Shown: positions 30,837 to 40,827, numbered from the stretch's first letter. The stretch is DNA of 64,000 nt from Phytohabitans maris (GCF_031085175.1 NZ_JAVHUY010000001.1:124001-188000), one strand, 5' to 3'. The notes: a model not told the origin generated them from the letters alone. Program-made: numbers and translations.

Positions 30837-32015
30837 GTGCGTATGGCCGAACCACTGCACCTGCGGCTTCTCCGCCTGTTGCGTGACCACGGCACGATCT
30901 CCCGCGCCGAGCTCGCCGACCGGCTCGAAATCCCGCGCCCGCGGCTGCTGGGCGAGCTGGACCGGCTGGTCGCGCTCGGCTACGTGGCCGAGGCCGGCAT
31001 GGCCGCCTCCCGCGGCGGTCGGCGGTCCACTCTGGTCGAGCTCAACCCGGGGCTGCGCTTCGCCGCCGTCGACCTCGGCGCCAGCTCGGTCGACGTCGAG
31101 GTGACCAACGGCCGGCTCGAGCCGATCGCCGCTTACAACGAAAGCGCCGACATCCGCTCCGGCCCCAAGGTGATCCTGCAGCGGGTCAACGAGCTGCTCG
31201 CCAAGGCCAAAGTGGACGGTGCGTACGAGAAGCTGGACGCCGTTGGCATCGGGGTCCCCGGGCCGGTGAGCTTCCGCGACGGCGTGCCGGTCTCCCCGCC
31301 GATCATGCCGGGCTGGGACCGCTTCCCCGTGCGCGAGCTGCTCACCCGCGAGCACGGCTGCCCGGCCGTGGTGGACAACGACGTCAACATCATGGCGATC
31401 GGCGAGCGGCACGGCGGCGTGGCCCACTCGGTCGACGACTTCCTCTTCGTCAAGATCGGCACCGGTATCGGCTGCGGCATCTACCTCGGCGGCGACGTCT
31501 ACCGCGGCACCGATGGGTGCGCCGGCGACATCGGCCACATCCAGGTCGACTCGCACGGTCCCATGTGTACCTGTGGGAACGTCGGTTGCCTGGAGGCGCT
31601 CTTCAGCGGCGCCGCGCTCGCCAAGGACGCCACGCTCGCCGCGCGCAACGGCACGTCGCCCGCGCTCGCCGACCGGCTCGCCGCCAACGGCACGGTCACT
31701 GCCCGCGACGTCGCCGAGGCCGCCAGCGAAGGCGACGTCACCTGCATCCGCCTCATCCGTGACGGGGGGAGGCGGGTCGGCGGCGTGCTGGCCGGGCTGG
31801 TGAGCTTCGCCAACCCCTCGATGATCGTGATCGGCGGCGGCCTCGCCCACCTCGGGCACATCCTCCTCGCCGAGATCCGCAGCGTCGTCTACCGCCGCTC
31901 GCTCCCGCTGGCGACCGGCAACCTTCCTGTCGTCCTCTCCGAGCTGGGACCCCGGGCCGGCGTCACCGGCGCCGGCGTGCTCGCCAGCGACGTGGCATTC
32001 GAGCAGGCGTCATGA
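30837..32015 (+). CDS. ROK-family transcriptional regulator (second)
   Basis: A protein of 392 residues from GTG 30837, which has GAGGGAGG at the proper distance; ATG 30843 is a possible alternative. HTH: LRLLRDHGTISRAELADRLE, PRPRLLGELDRLVALGYV. ROK fold: VDLGASSVDVEVTNG, GIGVPGPVSF, VVDNDVNIMAIG, and zinc motif CTCGNVGCLEALFSG. It is a close paralogue of the regulator at 25471. It overlaps the ABC importer ATPase gene by 4 nt, so it is the first gene of the importer operon and probably its repressor. Confidence 0.9.
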   Translation: MRMAEPLHLRLLRLLRDHGTISRAELADRLEIPRPRLLGELDRLVALGYVAEAGMAASRGGRRSTLVELNPGLRFAAVDLGASSVDVEVTNGRLEPIAAYNESADIRSGPKVILQRVNELLAKAKVDGAYEKLDAVGIGVPGPVSFRDGVPVSPPIMPGWDRFPVRELLTREHGCPAVVDNDVNIMAIGERHGGVAHSVDDFLFVKIGTGIGCGIYLGGDVYRGTDGCAGDIGHIQVDSHGPMCTCGNVGCLEALFSGAALAKDATLAARNGTSPALADRLAANGTVTARDVAEAASEGDVTCIRLIRDGGRRVGGVLAGLVSFANPSMIVIGGGLAHLGHILLAEIRSVVYRRSLPLATGNLPVVLSELGPRAGVTGAGVLASDVAFEQAS

Positions 32016-33559
32016 CCGAGACCACCGAAGACCAGAGCGCCGAGGTCGTCCTCCGCCTCACCGACGTCGTCAAGACGTTCCCGGGCGTGCGTGCCCTCGA
32101 CGGCGTGCAACTCGAGGTGCGCGCCGGCGAGGTGCACTGCCTGCTGGGGCAGAACGGCGCCGGCAAGTCCACCCTCATCAAGGTGCTCGCCGGCGTGCAC
32201 CGCCCCGACGAGGGGCAGATCGAGTGGCTCGGCCAGGAGTTCGCGCCGGCCAACCCGCAGGCCGCGATGCGGGCCGGCATCGCCACCATCTACCAGGAGC
32301 TCGACCTCGTCGAAGACCTCTCCGTCGCGGAAAACGCGTTTCTCGGCCACGAGCCGCGGGTCTTCGGCTTCGTGCGGCGCGGCTACATGGCCCGCCACAC
32401 CCGCGAGATCCTGGGCAAGCTGGGGCACGCCGAGATCCCGCCGCGTCGCCTGGTGCGCTCGCTGCCGGCGGCCGGCAAGCAGGTGGTCAGCATGGCCCGG
32501 GCGCTCTCCCACGACGCCCGCCTGATCATCATGGACGAGCCGAGCGCCGTGCTCGCCCACGACGAGGTGGCCAACCTCTTCCGGATCATCCGGGGGCTCA
32601 CCGCGCACGGCATCGCGGTCATCTACATCTCGCACCGGCTGGAGGAGATTCGCGAGATCGGCGACCGGGTGACGGTGCTCAAGGACGGCCGCACCACCGC
32701 GGCCAACCTGCCGGCCCGCACCACGCCGACCCGCGACCTGGTCAGCCGGATGACCGGCCGCACCATCGAGTACGTCTTCCCGGAGCCCGCGCCCGAGGTC
32801 AGCGGCGCCGAGGAGCTGCTGCGGGTGGAGGGGCTGACCCGCTCCGGCGAGTTCGCCGACATCTCCCTCACCGTCCACAGCGGTGAGATCGTGGGCATCG
32901 CCGGCCTGGTCGGCTCCGGCCGCTCCGAGCTGCTGGAGACCATCTTCGGCGCCCGCCGGTCCGAGGCGGGCTCGGTGCGGATGGCCGGCAAGCACCTGCG
33001 GCCGGGCAGCGTGAGCGCGGCGGTCCGGGCCGGGCTGGGCATGGCCCCCGAAGAGCGCAAGAGCCAGGCGCTGCTGCTCGGCGAGCCGATCTACCGAAAC
33101 GTGACACTCTCCACGTTCAGCGAGTACTCGCGGGTCGGCTTCACCAACGTCGGGCGCGAGGTCCAGGAGGCCAACCGCATCGCCGACCGCCTCGATCTGC
33201 GCCCGCGCGACGTGCGGCGGGCCGTGCGCACGCTCTCCGGCGGCAACCAGCAGAAGGTGGTCGTGGGCCGCTGGCTGCTCGGCGACACCAAGCTGCTGCT
33301 GCTCGACGAGCCGACCCGCGGCGTCGACGTGGGCGCCCGGGCCGAGCTCTACCGCGTGATCCGTGACCTCGCCGCCCAGGGCGTGGGCGTCCTCCTGGTC
33401 TCCAGCGAGGTGCCCGAGGTGTTGGGCCTGGCCGACCGCGTGCTCGTCATGCGGGAAGGCCGGGTCGTCCGCGAGGCGCCGGCCGGCGAGCTCGACGAAG
33501 AGACCGTGCTTGACCTCGTGATGGCGGGTTCGTTGCAAGTTGAGGAGGTCACCATATGA
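32012..33559 (+). CDS. ribose-type sugar ABC importer ATPase (two ATPase domains)
   Basis: A protein of 515 residues of the RbsA/MglA/XylG family. First ATPase domain (about 10-250) has Walker A GQNGAGKST, LVRSLPAAGKQVVSMARAL in place of the usual signature, Walker B LIIMDEP and H-loop YISHRLEE. Second domain (about 265-510) has the degenerate GLVGSGRSELLETIFG, signature LSGGNQQKVVVGRWL and LLLLDEPTRGVDVGA. This asymmetry is normal in the family. Overlaps the permease gene by 4 nt. Confidence 0.94.
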   Translation: MTETTEDQSAEVVLRLTDVVKTFPGVRALDGVQLEVRAGEVHCLLGQNGAGKSTLIKVLAGVHRPDEGQIEWLGQEFAPANPQAAMRAGIATIYQELDLVEDLSVAENAFLGHEPRVFGFVRRGYMARHTREILGKLGHAEIPPRRLVRSLPAAGKQVVSMARALSHDARLIIMDEPSAVLAHDEVANLFRIIRGLTAHGIAVIYISHRLEEIREIGDRVTVLKDGRTTAANLPARTTPTRDLVSRMTGRTIEYVFPEPAPEVSGAEELLRVEGLTRSGEFADISLTVHSGEIVGIAGLVGSGRSELLETIFGARRSEAGSVRMAGKHLRPGSVSAAVRAGLGMAPEERKSQALLLGEPIYRNVTLSTFSEYSRVGFTNVGREVQEANRIADRLDLRPRDVRRAVRTLSGGNQQKVVVGRWLLGDTKLLLLDEPTRGVDVGARAELYRVIRDLAAQGVGVLLVSSEVPEVLGLADRVLVMREGRVVREAPAGELDEETVLDLVMAGSLQVEEVTI

Positions 33560-34623
33560 CAGCGCAGACCGCGGCCGCGCCGGTGAAGAAAGACCCGGAG
33601 AAGCCGGCTGCCGGGGAACGGCGCTGGTGGCAGCTCGACTCAACCGAGGGGCTCTGGCGCAACCTCGCCCTCGTCGCCGTGCTCGCCATCCTGATCATCA
33701 CGGGCATCATCACCAAGCCCGAACTCTACAGTGACGGCACCTGGGTGCGCAACAACATCTTCACGATCCTGGAGCTGGCCTCCGTCATCGGCGTGGTCAC
33801 GGTCGGCATGACCTTCGTGATCATCGGCGGCGGCATCGACCTCTCGGTCGGCGCGATCATCGCCCTCGCCGGCGTGTGGAGCACCACGCTCGCCACCCAG
33901 GACTACGGCGCCGGCGGCATGATCTTCTGCGCGCTCGCGGTCGGCATCGGGGTCGGCGTCGTCAACGGCATCCTCATCTCGTACGGGCGGCTGGTCGCCT
34001 TCATCGCCACCCTCGCCATGCTCGTCGCGGCCCGCGGCCTGGCGGCACAGATCTCCGGCAAGCAGACCCAGGTGTCGACCAGCGACTTCATCAACGGCAT
34101 CGCCGCCAATGACTTCCTCGGCGTACCGGTGCTGGTCTACATCCTCGCCGCGGTCGTCGCCGCCGGCTGGGTCCTGCTCAACCGCACCACCTTCGGGCGG
34201 CGCACGGTCGCGGTCGGCGGCAACGTGGAGGCGGCCCGGCTGGCCGGCATCAACGTCAAGCGGCACACCCTGCTGCTGTACGCGCTGTCCGGCCTCTGCT
34301 GCGGCATCGCCGCCGTAATGCTCACCTCGCAGGCCAACTCCGCCCAGGCGGCCATGGCCAACCTGTACGAACTCGACGCGATCGCCGCGGCGATCATCGG
34401 CGGCACCCTGCTCAGCGGCGGCCGCGGCACGATCATCGGCTCGCTCCTGGGCGTGCTGGTGTTCTCCACCATCACCAACCTGTTCGCGATCAACAACCTC
34501 TCCACCGAGGTCCAGAACATGGTCAAGGGCGGCATCATCGTCCTCGCCGTTCTGATCCAGCAGATCCAGTTCAAGGCAGTCACGCAGTTCTTCGCCAAGA
34601 ACAGCAAGATCACCACCAGCTAG
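33556..34623 (+). CDS. ribose-type sugar ABC importer permease
   Basis: A membrane protein of 355 residues, RbsC family. GMTFVIIGGGIDLSVGAIIAL is the family hallmark; GGNVEAARLAGINVKR and GGTLLSGGRGTIIGSLLGVLV are also typical. The N-terminal 35 residues are cytosolic. It is co-translated with the ATPase and followed by the binding-protein gene. Confidence 0.94.
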   Translation: MTAQTAAAPVKKDPEKPAAGERRWWQLDSTEGLWRNLALVAVLAILIITGIITKPELYSDGTWVRNNIFTILELASVIGVVTVGMTFVIIGGGIDLSVGAIIALAGVWSTTLATQDYGAGGMIFCALAVGIGVGVVNGILISYGRLVAFIATLAMLVAARGLAAQISGKQTQVSTSDFINGIAANDFLGVPVLVYILAAVVAAGWVLLNRTTFGRRTVAVGGNVEAARLAGINVKRHTLLLYALSGLCCGIAAVMLTSQANSAQAAMANLYELDAIAAAIIGGTLLSGGRGTIIGSLLGVLVFSTITNLFAINNLSTEVQNMVKGGIIVLAVLIQQIQFKAVTQFFAKNSKITTS

Positions 34624-34699
34624 TTACCCATACCCCTTGGTGACCGTCCGATCCCGGGACGGCCGCCGGATCCCTTGCACCCCAATACCGGAGGTCGTC

Positions 34700-35755
34700 A
34701 TGAAACACGCGTCCGACCTGTCCCGTCGCCGGCTGCTGCTCGGTGGGGCCGCGCTCGGCGCGGGAGCCCTGCTCACCGCGTGCACCAGCAACGAGGAGGA
34801 CGAGCCGAGCGGTGGCGCGCAGACGGCCGCCGCCGGCAACAACCAGAACGCCGCGCCCGGCGAGAAGGTGACCATCGGCTTCTCCGCGCCGGCGGCCGAC
34901 CACGGCTGGATCGCCGCGATTACCAACAACGCCAAGGCGCAGGCCGCCGCGTACTCGGACGTCGAATTCAAGACGGTCGAGGCCGGTGCCGACGCCGCCG
35001 CCCAGCGCGCCGCGCTCCAGACGCTCGTCGCGCAGAAGCCGAGCATCATCGTGCTGCTGCCGCACGACGGCAAGGAGCTCAACGCGTTCGGCCTGGAGGC
35101 GATGAAGGCCGGCATCCCGGTGGTCAACCTCGACCGCGCCTTCCCCGACCCGCTCGCCTACCGCCTGCAGATCAAGGGCGACAACTACGGCATGGGCGTC
35201 TCCGCCGCGCACTACATCATCGACCAGATGAAGGCGAAGAACGTCGCCAGCCCGGTGATCGGCGAGATCGCCGGCATCGACTCGCTGGAGCTGACCCAGG
35301 AGCGGTCGAAGGGCTTCGCCGACACGCTGGCCCAGGCCGGCTTCAAGGTGGGCAACCGCCGGGCGGCCGAGTTCACCGCCGACTCCGGCCAGCGCGAGGC
35401 GGCCAGCCTGCTCCAGGCACTGCCCAAGATGGACGCTCTGTGGAACCACGACGACGACCAGGGCATCGGCGTCCTGGCCGCGATCCAGCAGGCCAACCGC
35501 AGCGAGTTCCTCATGGTCGGCGGCGCCGGCTCCAAGGCCGCGATCGAAGCGATCCAGGCCGACAACAGCGTCCTCAAGGCAACGGTCACGTACAGCCCCT
35601 CGATGGCCTCGTCGGCGATCTCGCTCGCCCGGCTCATCGCCCAGAACAAGGGCATGTCCGACCTGGTCGAGCTGCAGGTCCCGAAGGAGATCATCCTCGC
35701 CTCCGAGACCATCACCAAGGAGAACGCGAGCAACTACCTCAAGCTCGGGTTCTGA
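34700..35755 (+). CDS. sugar ABC importer solute-binding lipoprotein
   Basis: A protein of 351 residues from ATG 34700 (GGAGG upstream). The leader combines a twin-arginine-like RRRLLLGGAALGAGALL with a lipobox LLTAC. The mature part is an RbsB-type periplasmic binding protein: GFSAPAADHGWIAAITNNAK, IIVLLPHDGKELN, GIPVVNLDRAFPD, IAGIDSLELTQERSKGF and ALWNHDDDQGIGVLAAI. It delivers the ligand to the permease encoded just upstream. Ligand unknown; a sugar or inositol-like polyol is likely. Confidence 0.92.
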   Translation: MKHASDLSRRRLLLGGAALGAGALLTACTSNEEDEPSGGAQTAAAGNNQNAAPGEKVTIGFSAPAADHGWIAAITNNAKAQAAAYSDVEFKTVEAGADAAAQRAALQTLVAQKPSIIVLLPHDGKELNAFGLEAMKAGIPVVNLDRAFPDPLAYRLQIKGDNYGMGVSAAHYIIDQMKAKNVASPVIGEIAGIDSLELTQERSKGFADTLAQAGFKVGNRRAAEFTADSGQREAASLLQALPKMDALWNHDDDQGIGVLAAIQQANRSEFLMVGGAGSKAAIEAIQADNSVLKATVTYSPSMASSAISLARLIAQNKGMSDLVELQVPKEIILASETITKENASNYLKLGF

Positions 35756-35776
35756 CGTAACGGGGGGAGACCCACC

Positions 35777-37006
35777 TTGTCCACCATGGATAAAGAGCTG
35801 CGGGTCGGCATGGTCGGCTACGCGTTCATGGGCGCCGCGCACTCGCAGGCGTGGCGCACCGTGAACCGCGTGTACGACCTTCCGGCACGCGCCCGCATGT
35901 CCGTCATCTGCGGCCGTGACGAGTCGAAGGTGGCCGAGGCCGCCACGCGACTCGGCTGGGAGGCGTATACGACCGACTGGCGTGAGCTGATCACCCGCGA
36001 CGACATCGACGTGGTCGACGTCTGCACGCCGGGCGACAGCCATGCCGAGATCGCGATCGCCGCGCTGGAGGCGGGCAAGCACGTCCTGTGCGAGAAACCA
36101 CTCGCCAACTCCGTCGAGGAGGCACGGGCCATGGTCGCCGCGGCGGTCCAGGCCCAGGCGGCCGGCGTACGGTCCATGTGCGGGTTCAACTACCGCCGCG
36201 TACCGGCCGTGGCCATCATGCGCCACCTCGTCGAGAGTGGACGGTTGGGTGTCGTACGGCACGTCCGCGCGGCGTACCTGCAGGACTGGATCGTGGATCC
36301 GCAGTTTCCGCTCGTCTGGCGGTTGCAGCGGGACAAGGCGGGCTCCGGTGCCCTCGGCGACATCGGCGCGCACATCATCGACCTGACCCAGTTCGTGACC
36401 GGGCAGCGGATCACCGGCGTCAGCGGGCTCAGCGAGACCTTCGTCAAGGAGCGCCCGCTGCCGTCGGCGGCCGCCGGCCTCGCTCCTTTGGGCGGAGCCC
36501 AAGCAGATGGCTCTGTGGCGGACGGGTCGGCGACCGGTGAGGTCACAGTGGACGACGCCGCGCTCTTCCTGGCCCGGCTGGACGGCGGTGCGGTGGGCAC
36601 GTACGAGGCCACCCGCTTCGCCACCGGCCGCAAGAACGCCCTGCGCGTGGAGATCAACGGCTCGCTCGGCTCGGTCGCGTTCGACTTCGAGCGGATGAAC
36701 GAGCTGGAGTTCTACGACGCCACCGCGCCCGGCACGGAGCAGGGCTTCACCCGGATCCTGGTGACCGAGTCCGACCACCCGTACCTGTCGGCCTGGTGGC
36801 CGCCGGGGCACATCATCGGGTACGAGCACACGTTCACCCACGAGATGCGCGACTTCCTGGAGGCTGTCGGCACCGGAGCGGACCCCACACCCTCCTTTGT
36901 CGACGCTCTCCAGGTTCAGCTCGTGATGGACGCCGTGATCCGCTCGGCGGAGCAGGGTTCGGCGTGGACCGAGGTGGCGCCGGCACTCGCCGGAGTCGCC
37001 GCCTGA
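35777..37006 (+). CDS. Gfo/Idh/MocA-family dehydrogenase
   Basis: A protein of 409 residues. Rossmann domain GMVGYAFMGAAHSQAW, VDVCTPGDSHAEIAIAALEAG, then EKPLANSVEEA, with the catalytic-Lys motif CEKP. Second domain: GDIGAHIIDLTQFVTG and GTYEATRFATGRKNALRVEI. NAD(P)-dependent oxidation of a sugar or polyol is expected. TTG 35777 has GGGGGGAG about 9 nt upstream, whereas ATG 35786 is 18 nt away, so TTG is preferred. It closes the importer operon and should oxidise the imported substrate. Confidence 0.9.
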   Translation: MSTMDKELRVGMVGYAFMGAAHSQAWRTVNRVYDLPARARMSVICGRDESKVAEAATRLGWEAYTTDWRELITRDDIDVVDVCTPGDSHAEIAIAALEAGKHVLCEKPLANSVEEARAMVAAAVQAQAAGVRSMCGFNYRRVPAVAIMRHLVESGRLGVVRHVRAAYLQDWIVDPQFPLVWRLQRDKAGSGALGDIGAHIIDLTQFVTGQRITGVSGLSETFVKERPLPSAAAGLAPLGGAQADGSVADGSATGEVTVDDAALFLARLDGGAVGTYEATRFATGRKNALRVEINGSLGSVAFDFERMNELEFYDATAPGTEQGFTRILVTESDHPYLSAWWPPGHIIGYEHTFTHEMRDFLEAVGTGADPTPSFVDALQVQLVMDAVIRSAEQGSAWTEVAPALAGVAA

Positions 37007-37069
37007 CCTCACCCAACGTGGGCGCGGTGGCGCGTGCCCACCTCGACACCTCGGGCCCGCCCGCGAGGG

Positions 37070-37158
37070 TCCGGACGCGGTTGCGCCCCGCGTCCGGATG
37101 GACGGGCTCCGGGGCGGCCGTACGGCGCGGTTGAACCCAGACTCAGCCGCGCCGTACG
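37070..37158 (+). terminator. double hairpin after the dehydrogenase
   Basis: First stem 37070-37080 with 37088-37098 (11 bp, perfect); second 37119-37134 with 37143-37158 (16 bp, one G-U). They fill most of the 242-nt gap to 37249. Confidence 0.7.
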
Positions 37159-37248
37159 ACCAGCACCAAACGCGCGCTCGCACGACCTTGGCGGGCAATG
37201 GCACCGCGCCAGGGGTAGGGAACCCACACCCAGACCCCGGAGGGTTAC

Positions 37249-40200
37249 ATGGTTTCACCCGCAAGAGCACCCCACGAAAACGTGGAGCTACGAAGAACGT
37301 TTTCGCGGGGGCCCCGCTCACGGTGGCTGTCCGTGGCCGCCGCTACCGCGCTGTCCATCCCGCTGATGGCCGCCGCCCCAGCGACCGCCGCACCGACACC
37401 TACACCTGAGCCGCTCATCGCGCAAGAGAACGGTCCCGAGGCCCTGCGCTCCGACGCCCGCGCCCCCGAGTCCTACAAGGTGCTCGTCTTCACCAAGACC
37501 GACGGCGCCCGCCGCGCGTCCATCCAGGACGGTGTGCGGGTGATCCGGGCGCTGGGTGCGGACAACGGCTTCACCGTCACCGTCACCCAGGACGGTGGCG
37601 CCTTCACCGCGGAAAACCTGGCCAACTACCGCGCGGTGGTCTTCCTCAACACCACCGGCAACGTGCTCAACCCCACTCAGGAAGCCGCGTTCGAGGCGTA
37701 CTTCCGGGCCGGCGGCGGCTACGTCGGCGTACACGCGGCGGCCGAGACCGAGCAGGACTGGACATTCTACCGCAACGTGCTCGGCACCGGCGTCTCCGGC
37801 GCGTCCGGAGTGGACGGTGCGACCGTGAAGGTCGCCGACCGGGCGCACCCGTCCACCGAGACGGTGCCGCGGGAGCTGTCGCTGAACGAGGAGTGGTACA
37901 ACTACACCACCAACGTCCGCGGCGTGTCGCACGTGCTGGCCACTGTGGACGAAAAGGGCTACAGCGGCGGCACGATGGGCTACGACCACCCGGTCGCCTG
38001 GTGCAAGGACTACCAGGGCGGCCGCTCGTGGTACACCGGGCTCGGCCACTCCATCGAGACCTACCGCAACGGCAGCTTCAAGAAGCACCTGCTGGGCGGC
38101 ATCCAGTGGTCGGCCGGCGTGGTCGAGGGCGACTGCGGCGCGACCGTGCTCGCCAACTACGAGAAGGTCACGCTCAACGACGAGCCGGGTGAGCCGATGT
38201 CGCTGTCGGTGCTCCCCGACGGCCGGGTGCTGCACAACACCCGGGGCGGCGAGATCCGGCTGTACGACCCGGAGACCGGCGCCAGCCCGGTCATCAACAC
38301 CATCCCGGTCTACAGCCACGACGAGGACGGCCTGCAGACGGTCACGATCGACCCCGACTTCGCCAGCAACAAGTGGGTCTACGTCTACTACGCGCCGCGG
38401 CTCGACACCCCGATGGACGACCCGGCCACGCCCAGCGTCAACGAGGGCGACGCGCCGGCGACGAGCAACGACCCCACGGTCTGGGACAAGTTCAAGGGGT
38501 ACAACCAGCTGTCCCGGTTCAAGTTCGTGGAGTCACCGACCCCGCACCTCGACCTCTCCAGCGAGCAGCAGATCATCCGGGTGAACACCGACCGCGGCAT
38601 CTGCTGCCACGTCGCCGGCAAGGTGAAGTTCGACGGCAAGGGCAACCTCTTCCTCATCACCGGTGACGACACCAACGCCGGCGGTTCGGACAGCTTCACG
38701 CCGATCAACGAGTCGCCCACCCAGGGCCCCGGCTACGACGCGCAGCGCTCCGCCGGCAACACCAACGACCTGCGCGGCAAGGTGCTCCGGATCAAGGTGA
38801 AGGCGAACGGGACGTACACCGTGCCGAACGGCAACCTCTTCCCGGAGACCCAGGACTACGACAACAAGACCCGTCCGGAGATCTTCCTGATGGGCCTGCG
38901 CAACCCGTTCCGCTTCGACGTCGACGCCAGCGGCATGGTGTACGTCGGTGACTACTCGCCGGACTCGCGGGTGCCGAGCGCGACCCGTGGCCCGGAGGGC
39001 GTCGGTCGCTGGTTCGCCACGAAGACGGCGGGCAACTACGGCTGGCCGTACTGCTTCTCGCCAAGCCTGCCGTACATCGACTTCGACTTCGTGACCCGCA
39101 CCTCGGGCCAGCCGTTCAACTGCGGCGCACCGGTCAACAACTCGCCGCGCAACACCGGCCGGACCGTGCTGCCAGCCGTGCAGCAGCCGCAGTTCTGGTA
39201 CACGTACAACGCCCTCACCCCGTGCGCGGGCGCCTACCTGTCCACCCCGCCGACCGCGTGCGACTTCAAGTGGCCGGTGATCGGCACCGGTGGCGTCGGC
39301 CCGCACGGCGGCCCGATCTACAAGTACGACGCCAACCTGGACTCGGAGACGAAGCTGCCGGAGTACTACAACAACGCGGTCTTCTTCGGTGAGTTCACCC
39401 GGGACAAGATGTTCGTGATGCAGACCGACGGCAAGGGCAACCTGACCGGCGTCGAGCAGTTCCTGCCCGGCTTCGTCTTCGACAACCTGATGGAGATGGA
39501 GATCGGTCCGGAGGGCAACATCTACTTCCTGGAGTACGGCGACGGCTTCTTCCGGGCCAACCCGGACGCGCAGCTCGCCATGATCCGGTACGTGAAGGGC
39601 ACCCGCGCCCCGGTGGCCAAGCTGGCCGCCACCCCCACCTCCGGGCAGACCCCGCTGACCGTCTCGTTCAGCAGTGAGGGCACGTACGACCCGGACCCGG
39701 GCGAGTCCATCTCGTACGCCTGGGACTTCACCAGCGACGGCACGGTCGACTCGGCCGACCCGAACCCGTCGTTCACCTACACCACCAACGGCGTCTTCAA
39801 CGCCAAGCTGACCGTGACCGACTCCACCGGCAAGACGGCTGTGCTCACCCGTGAGATCGTCGTCGGCAACACGGCACCGACGGTGACGGTGACCGCTCCG
39901 GTTTCCGGCACGTTCTTCAACTGGGGCGACACGATCCCGTACACGGTGACCGTCACCGACCCCGAAGACGGCACCATCGACTGCAGCCGGGTACGGGTGT
40001 CGTTCGTCCTCGGACACGACACGCACGGCCACGAGATGACCGCCACCACCGGGTGCACGGGCACGCTGCCCAGCCCGCCCGACGGCGCCGACCACGCGGG
40101 CGGCTACCTGTACGGCGGGATCAGCGCCTCCTACACCGACCTGGGCGGCAACGGCCAGCCGGCGCTGACCACGGTCGGCCAGGCGGTCATCCAGGTGCGC

Positions 40201-40623
40201 CAGCAGCAGGCCGAGTTCGCCCAGGTGCAGCAGGGCGTGACGCTGGCCAACACGAACGACACGGGCGGCGGCCAGCACGTGACCGGCATCGACGCGGGTG
40301 ACCACATCGCGTTCGACCCGGTCAACCTGGGTGGCGTCAGCTCGGTCACCTTCCGCTACGCCAGCGGTGGTACCGCCACCGCCGGCACGCCGCGGGCAAC
40401 GGTCGAGCTGCGGGCGGGTTCGCCCACCGGCCCGGTCGTCGCCACGGCCACGCTCAACGCGACCAGCGGCACCAACTCCTGGGCGAGCCAGAGCGTCCCG
40501 GTCAGCTACGCGGCCGGCACGCAACGGCTCTACCTGGTATTCGGTGCGGTGTCGGGCGGCCCGACCACCGGGCTGGTCAACCTCAACTGGGTCGAGTTCT
40601 CCAGTACCTCCGGGGCCGCATAG
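37249..40623 (+). CDS. secreted ThuA / glucose-dehydrogenase-like / PKD / carbohydrate-binding protein
   Basis: A protein of 1124 residues with a long signal peptide (core VAAATALSIPLMAAAPATAA). Domains in order: ThuA-like trehalose-utilisation fold about 75-290 (YKVLVFTKTDGARRASI, GGGYVGVHAAAETEQDW, PVAWCKDYQGGRSWYTGLGH); soluble-glucose-dehydrogenase-like beta-propeller about 300-780 (LSVLPDGRVLHNTRGGEIRL, FLMGLRNPFRFDVD, GPHGGPIYKYD); PKD about 787-885; an Ig-like domain about 890-985; and a CBM6-like domain about 988-1120 (GGQHVTGIDAGDHIAFDPVN). It probably binds and oxidises extracellular carbohydrate. GGAGGG precedes the ATG. It follows the importer operon and may be the extracellular arm of the same pathway. 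Confidence 0.9.
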   Translation: MVSPARAPHENVELRRTFSRGPRSRWLSVAAATALSIPLMAAAPATAAPTPTPEPLIAQENGPEALRSDARAPESYKVLVFTKTDGARRASIQDGVRVIRALGADNGFTVTVTQDGGAFTAENLANYRAVVFLNTTGNVLNPTQEAAFEAYFRAGGGYVGVHAAAETEQDWTFYRNVLGTGVSGASGVDGATVKVADRAHPSTETVPRELSLNEEWYNYTTNVRGVSHVLATVDEKGYSGGTMGYDHPVAWCKDYQGGRSWYTGLGHSIETYRNGSFKKHLLGGIQWSAGVVEGDCGATVLANYEKVTLNDEPGEPMSLSVLPDGRVLHNTRGGEIRLYDPETGASPVINTIPVYSHDEDGLQTVTIDPDFASNKWVYVYYAPRLDTPMDDPATPSVNEGDAPATSNDPTVWDKFKGYNQLSRFKFVESPTPHLDLSSEQQIIRVNTDRGICCHVAGKVKFDGKGNLFLITGDDTNAGGSDSFTPINESPTQGPGYDAQRSAGNTNDLRGKVLRIKVKANGTYTVPNGNLFPETQDYDNKTRPEIFLMGLRNPFRFDVDASGMVYVGDYSPDSRVPSATRGPEGVGRWFATKTAGNYGWPYCFSPSLPYIDFDFVTRTSGQPFNCGAPVNNSPRNTGRTVLPAVQQPQFWYTYNALTPCAGAYLSTPPTACDFKWPVIGTGGVGPHGGPIYKYDANLDSETKLPEYYNNAVFFGEFTRDKMFVMQTDGKGNLTGVEQFLPGFVFDNLMEMEIGPEGNIYFLEYGDGFFRANPDAQLAMIRYVKGTRAPVAKLAATPTSGQTPLTVSFSSEGTYDPDPGESISYAWDFTSDGTVDSADPNPSFTYTTNGVFNAKLTVTDSTGKTAVLTREIVVGNTAPTVTVTAPVSGTFFNWGDTIPYTVTVTDPEDGTIDCSRVRVSFVLGHDTHGHEMTATTGCTGTLPSPPDGADHAGGYLYGGISASYTDLGGNGQPALTTVGQAVIQVRQQQAEFAQVQQGVTLANTNDTGGGQHVTGIDAGDHIAFDPVNLGGVSSVTFRYASGGTATAGTPRATVELRAGSPTGPVVATATLNATSGTNSWASQSVPVSYAAGTQRLYLVFGAVSGGPTTGLVNLNWVEFSSTSGAA

Positions 40624-40779
40624 CGCCGGAGCCTAGACGTGGAGGGCGGGAACGGACGCCGACCGGTCCCGCTCACCACAGCCCCGTCCGCCCTGCCCGC
40701 CGGGCCGGGACAGCGTCGTTGCCGCCGACTCCGGCGCCGTTTCGGTGGTGCCATCCGGCAGGCGGGTGGGCGGGGCCCA

Positions 40780-40810
40780 ACCAGCGATCGAAACATCGTT
40801 GGTATCTAAT
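40780..40810 (+). promoter_or_regulatory. operator and -10 of the ebo-type operon
   Basis: ACCAGCGAT (40780-40788) and ATCGTTGGT (40795-40803) form an 8-of-9 inverted repeat with a 6-nt centre. It abuts a -10 candidate TATCTA/TCTAAT (40803-40810), so a dimeric regulator bound here would cover the promoter. GGGAGG precedes the ATG at 40828. Confidence 0.5.
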
Positions 40811-40827
40811 CGAGGTGGGAGGTCACC

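Noticed and set aside
32441-32520. Missing canonical signature in the first ATPase domain of the sugar importer as a defect
   Set aside because: RbsA-type double ATPases regularly have asymmetric, degenerate sites; the second domain has a full signature.
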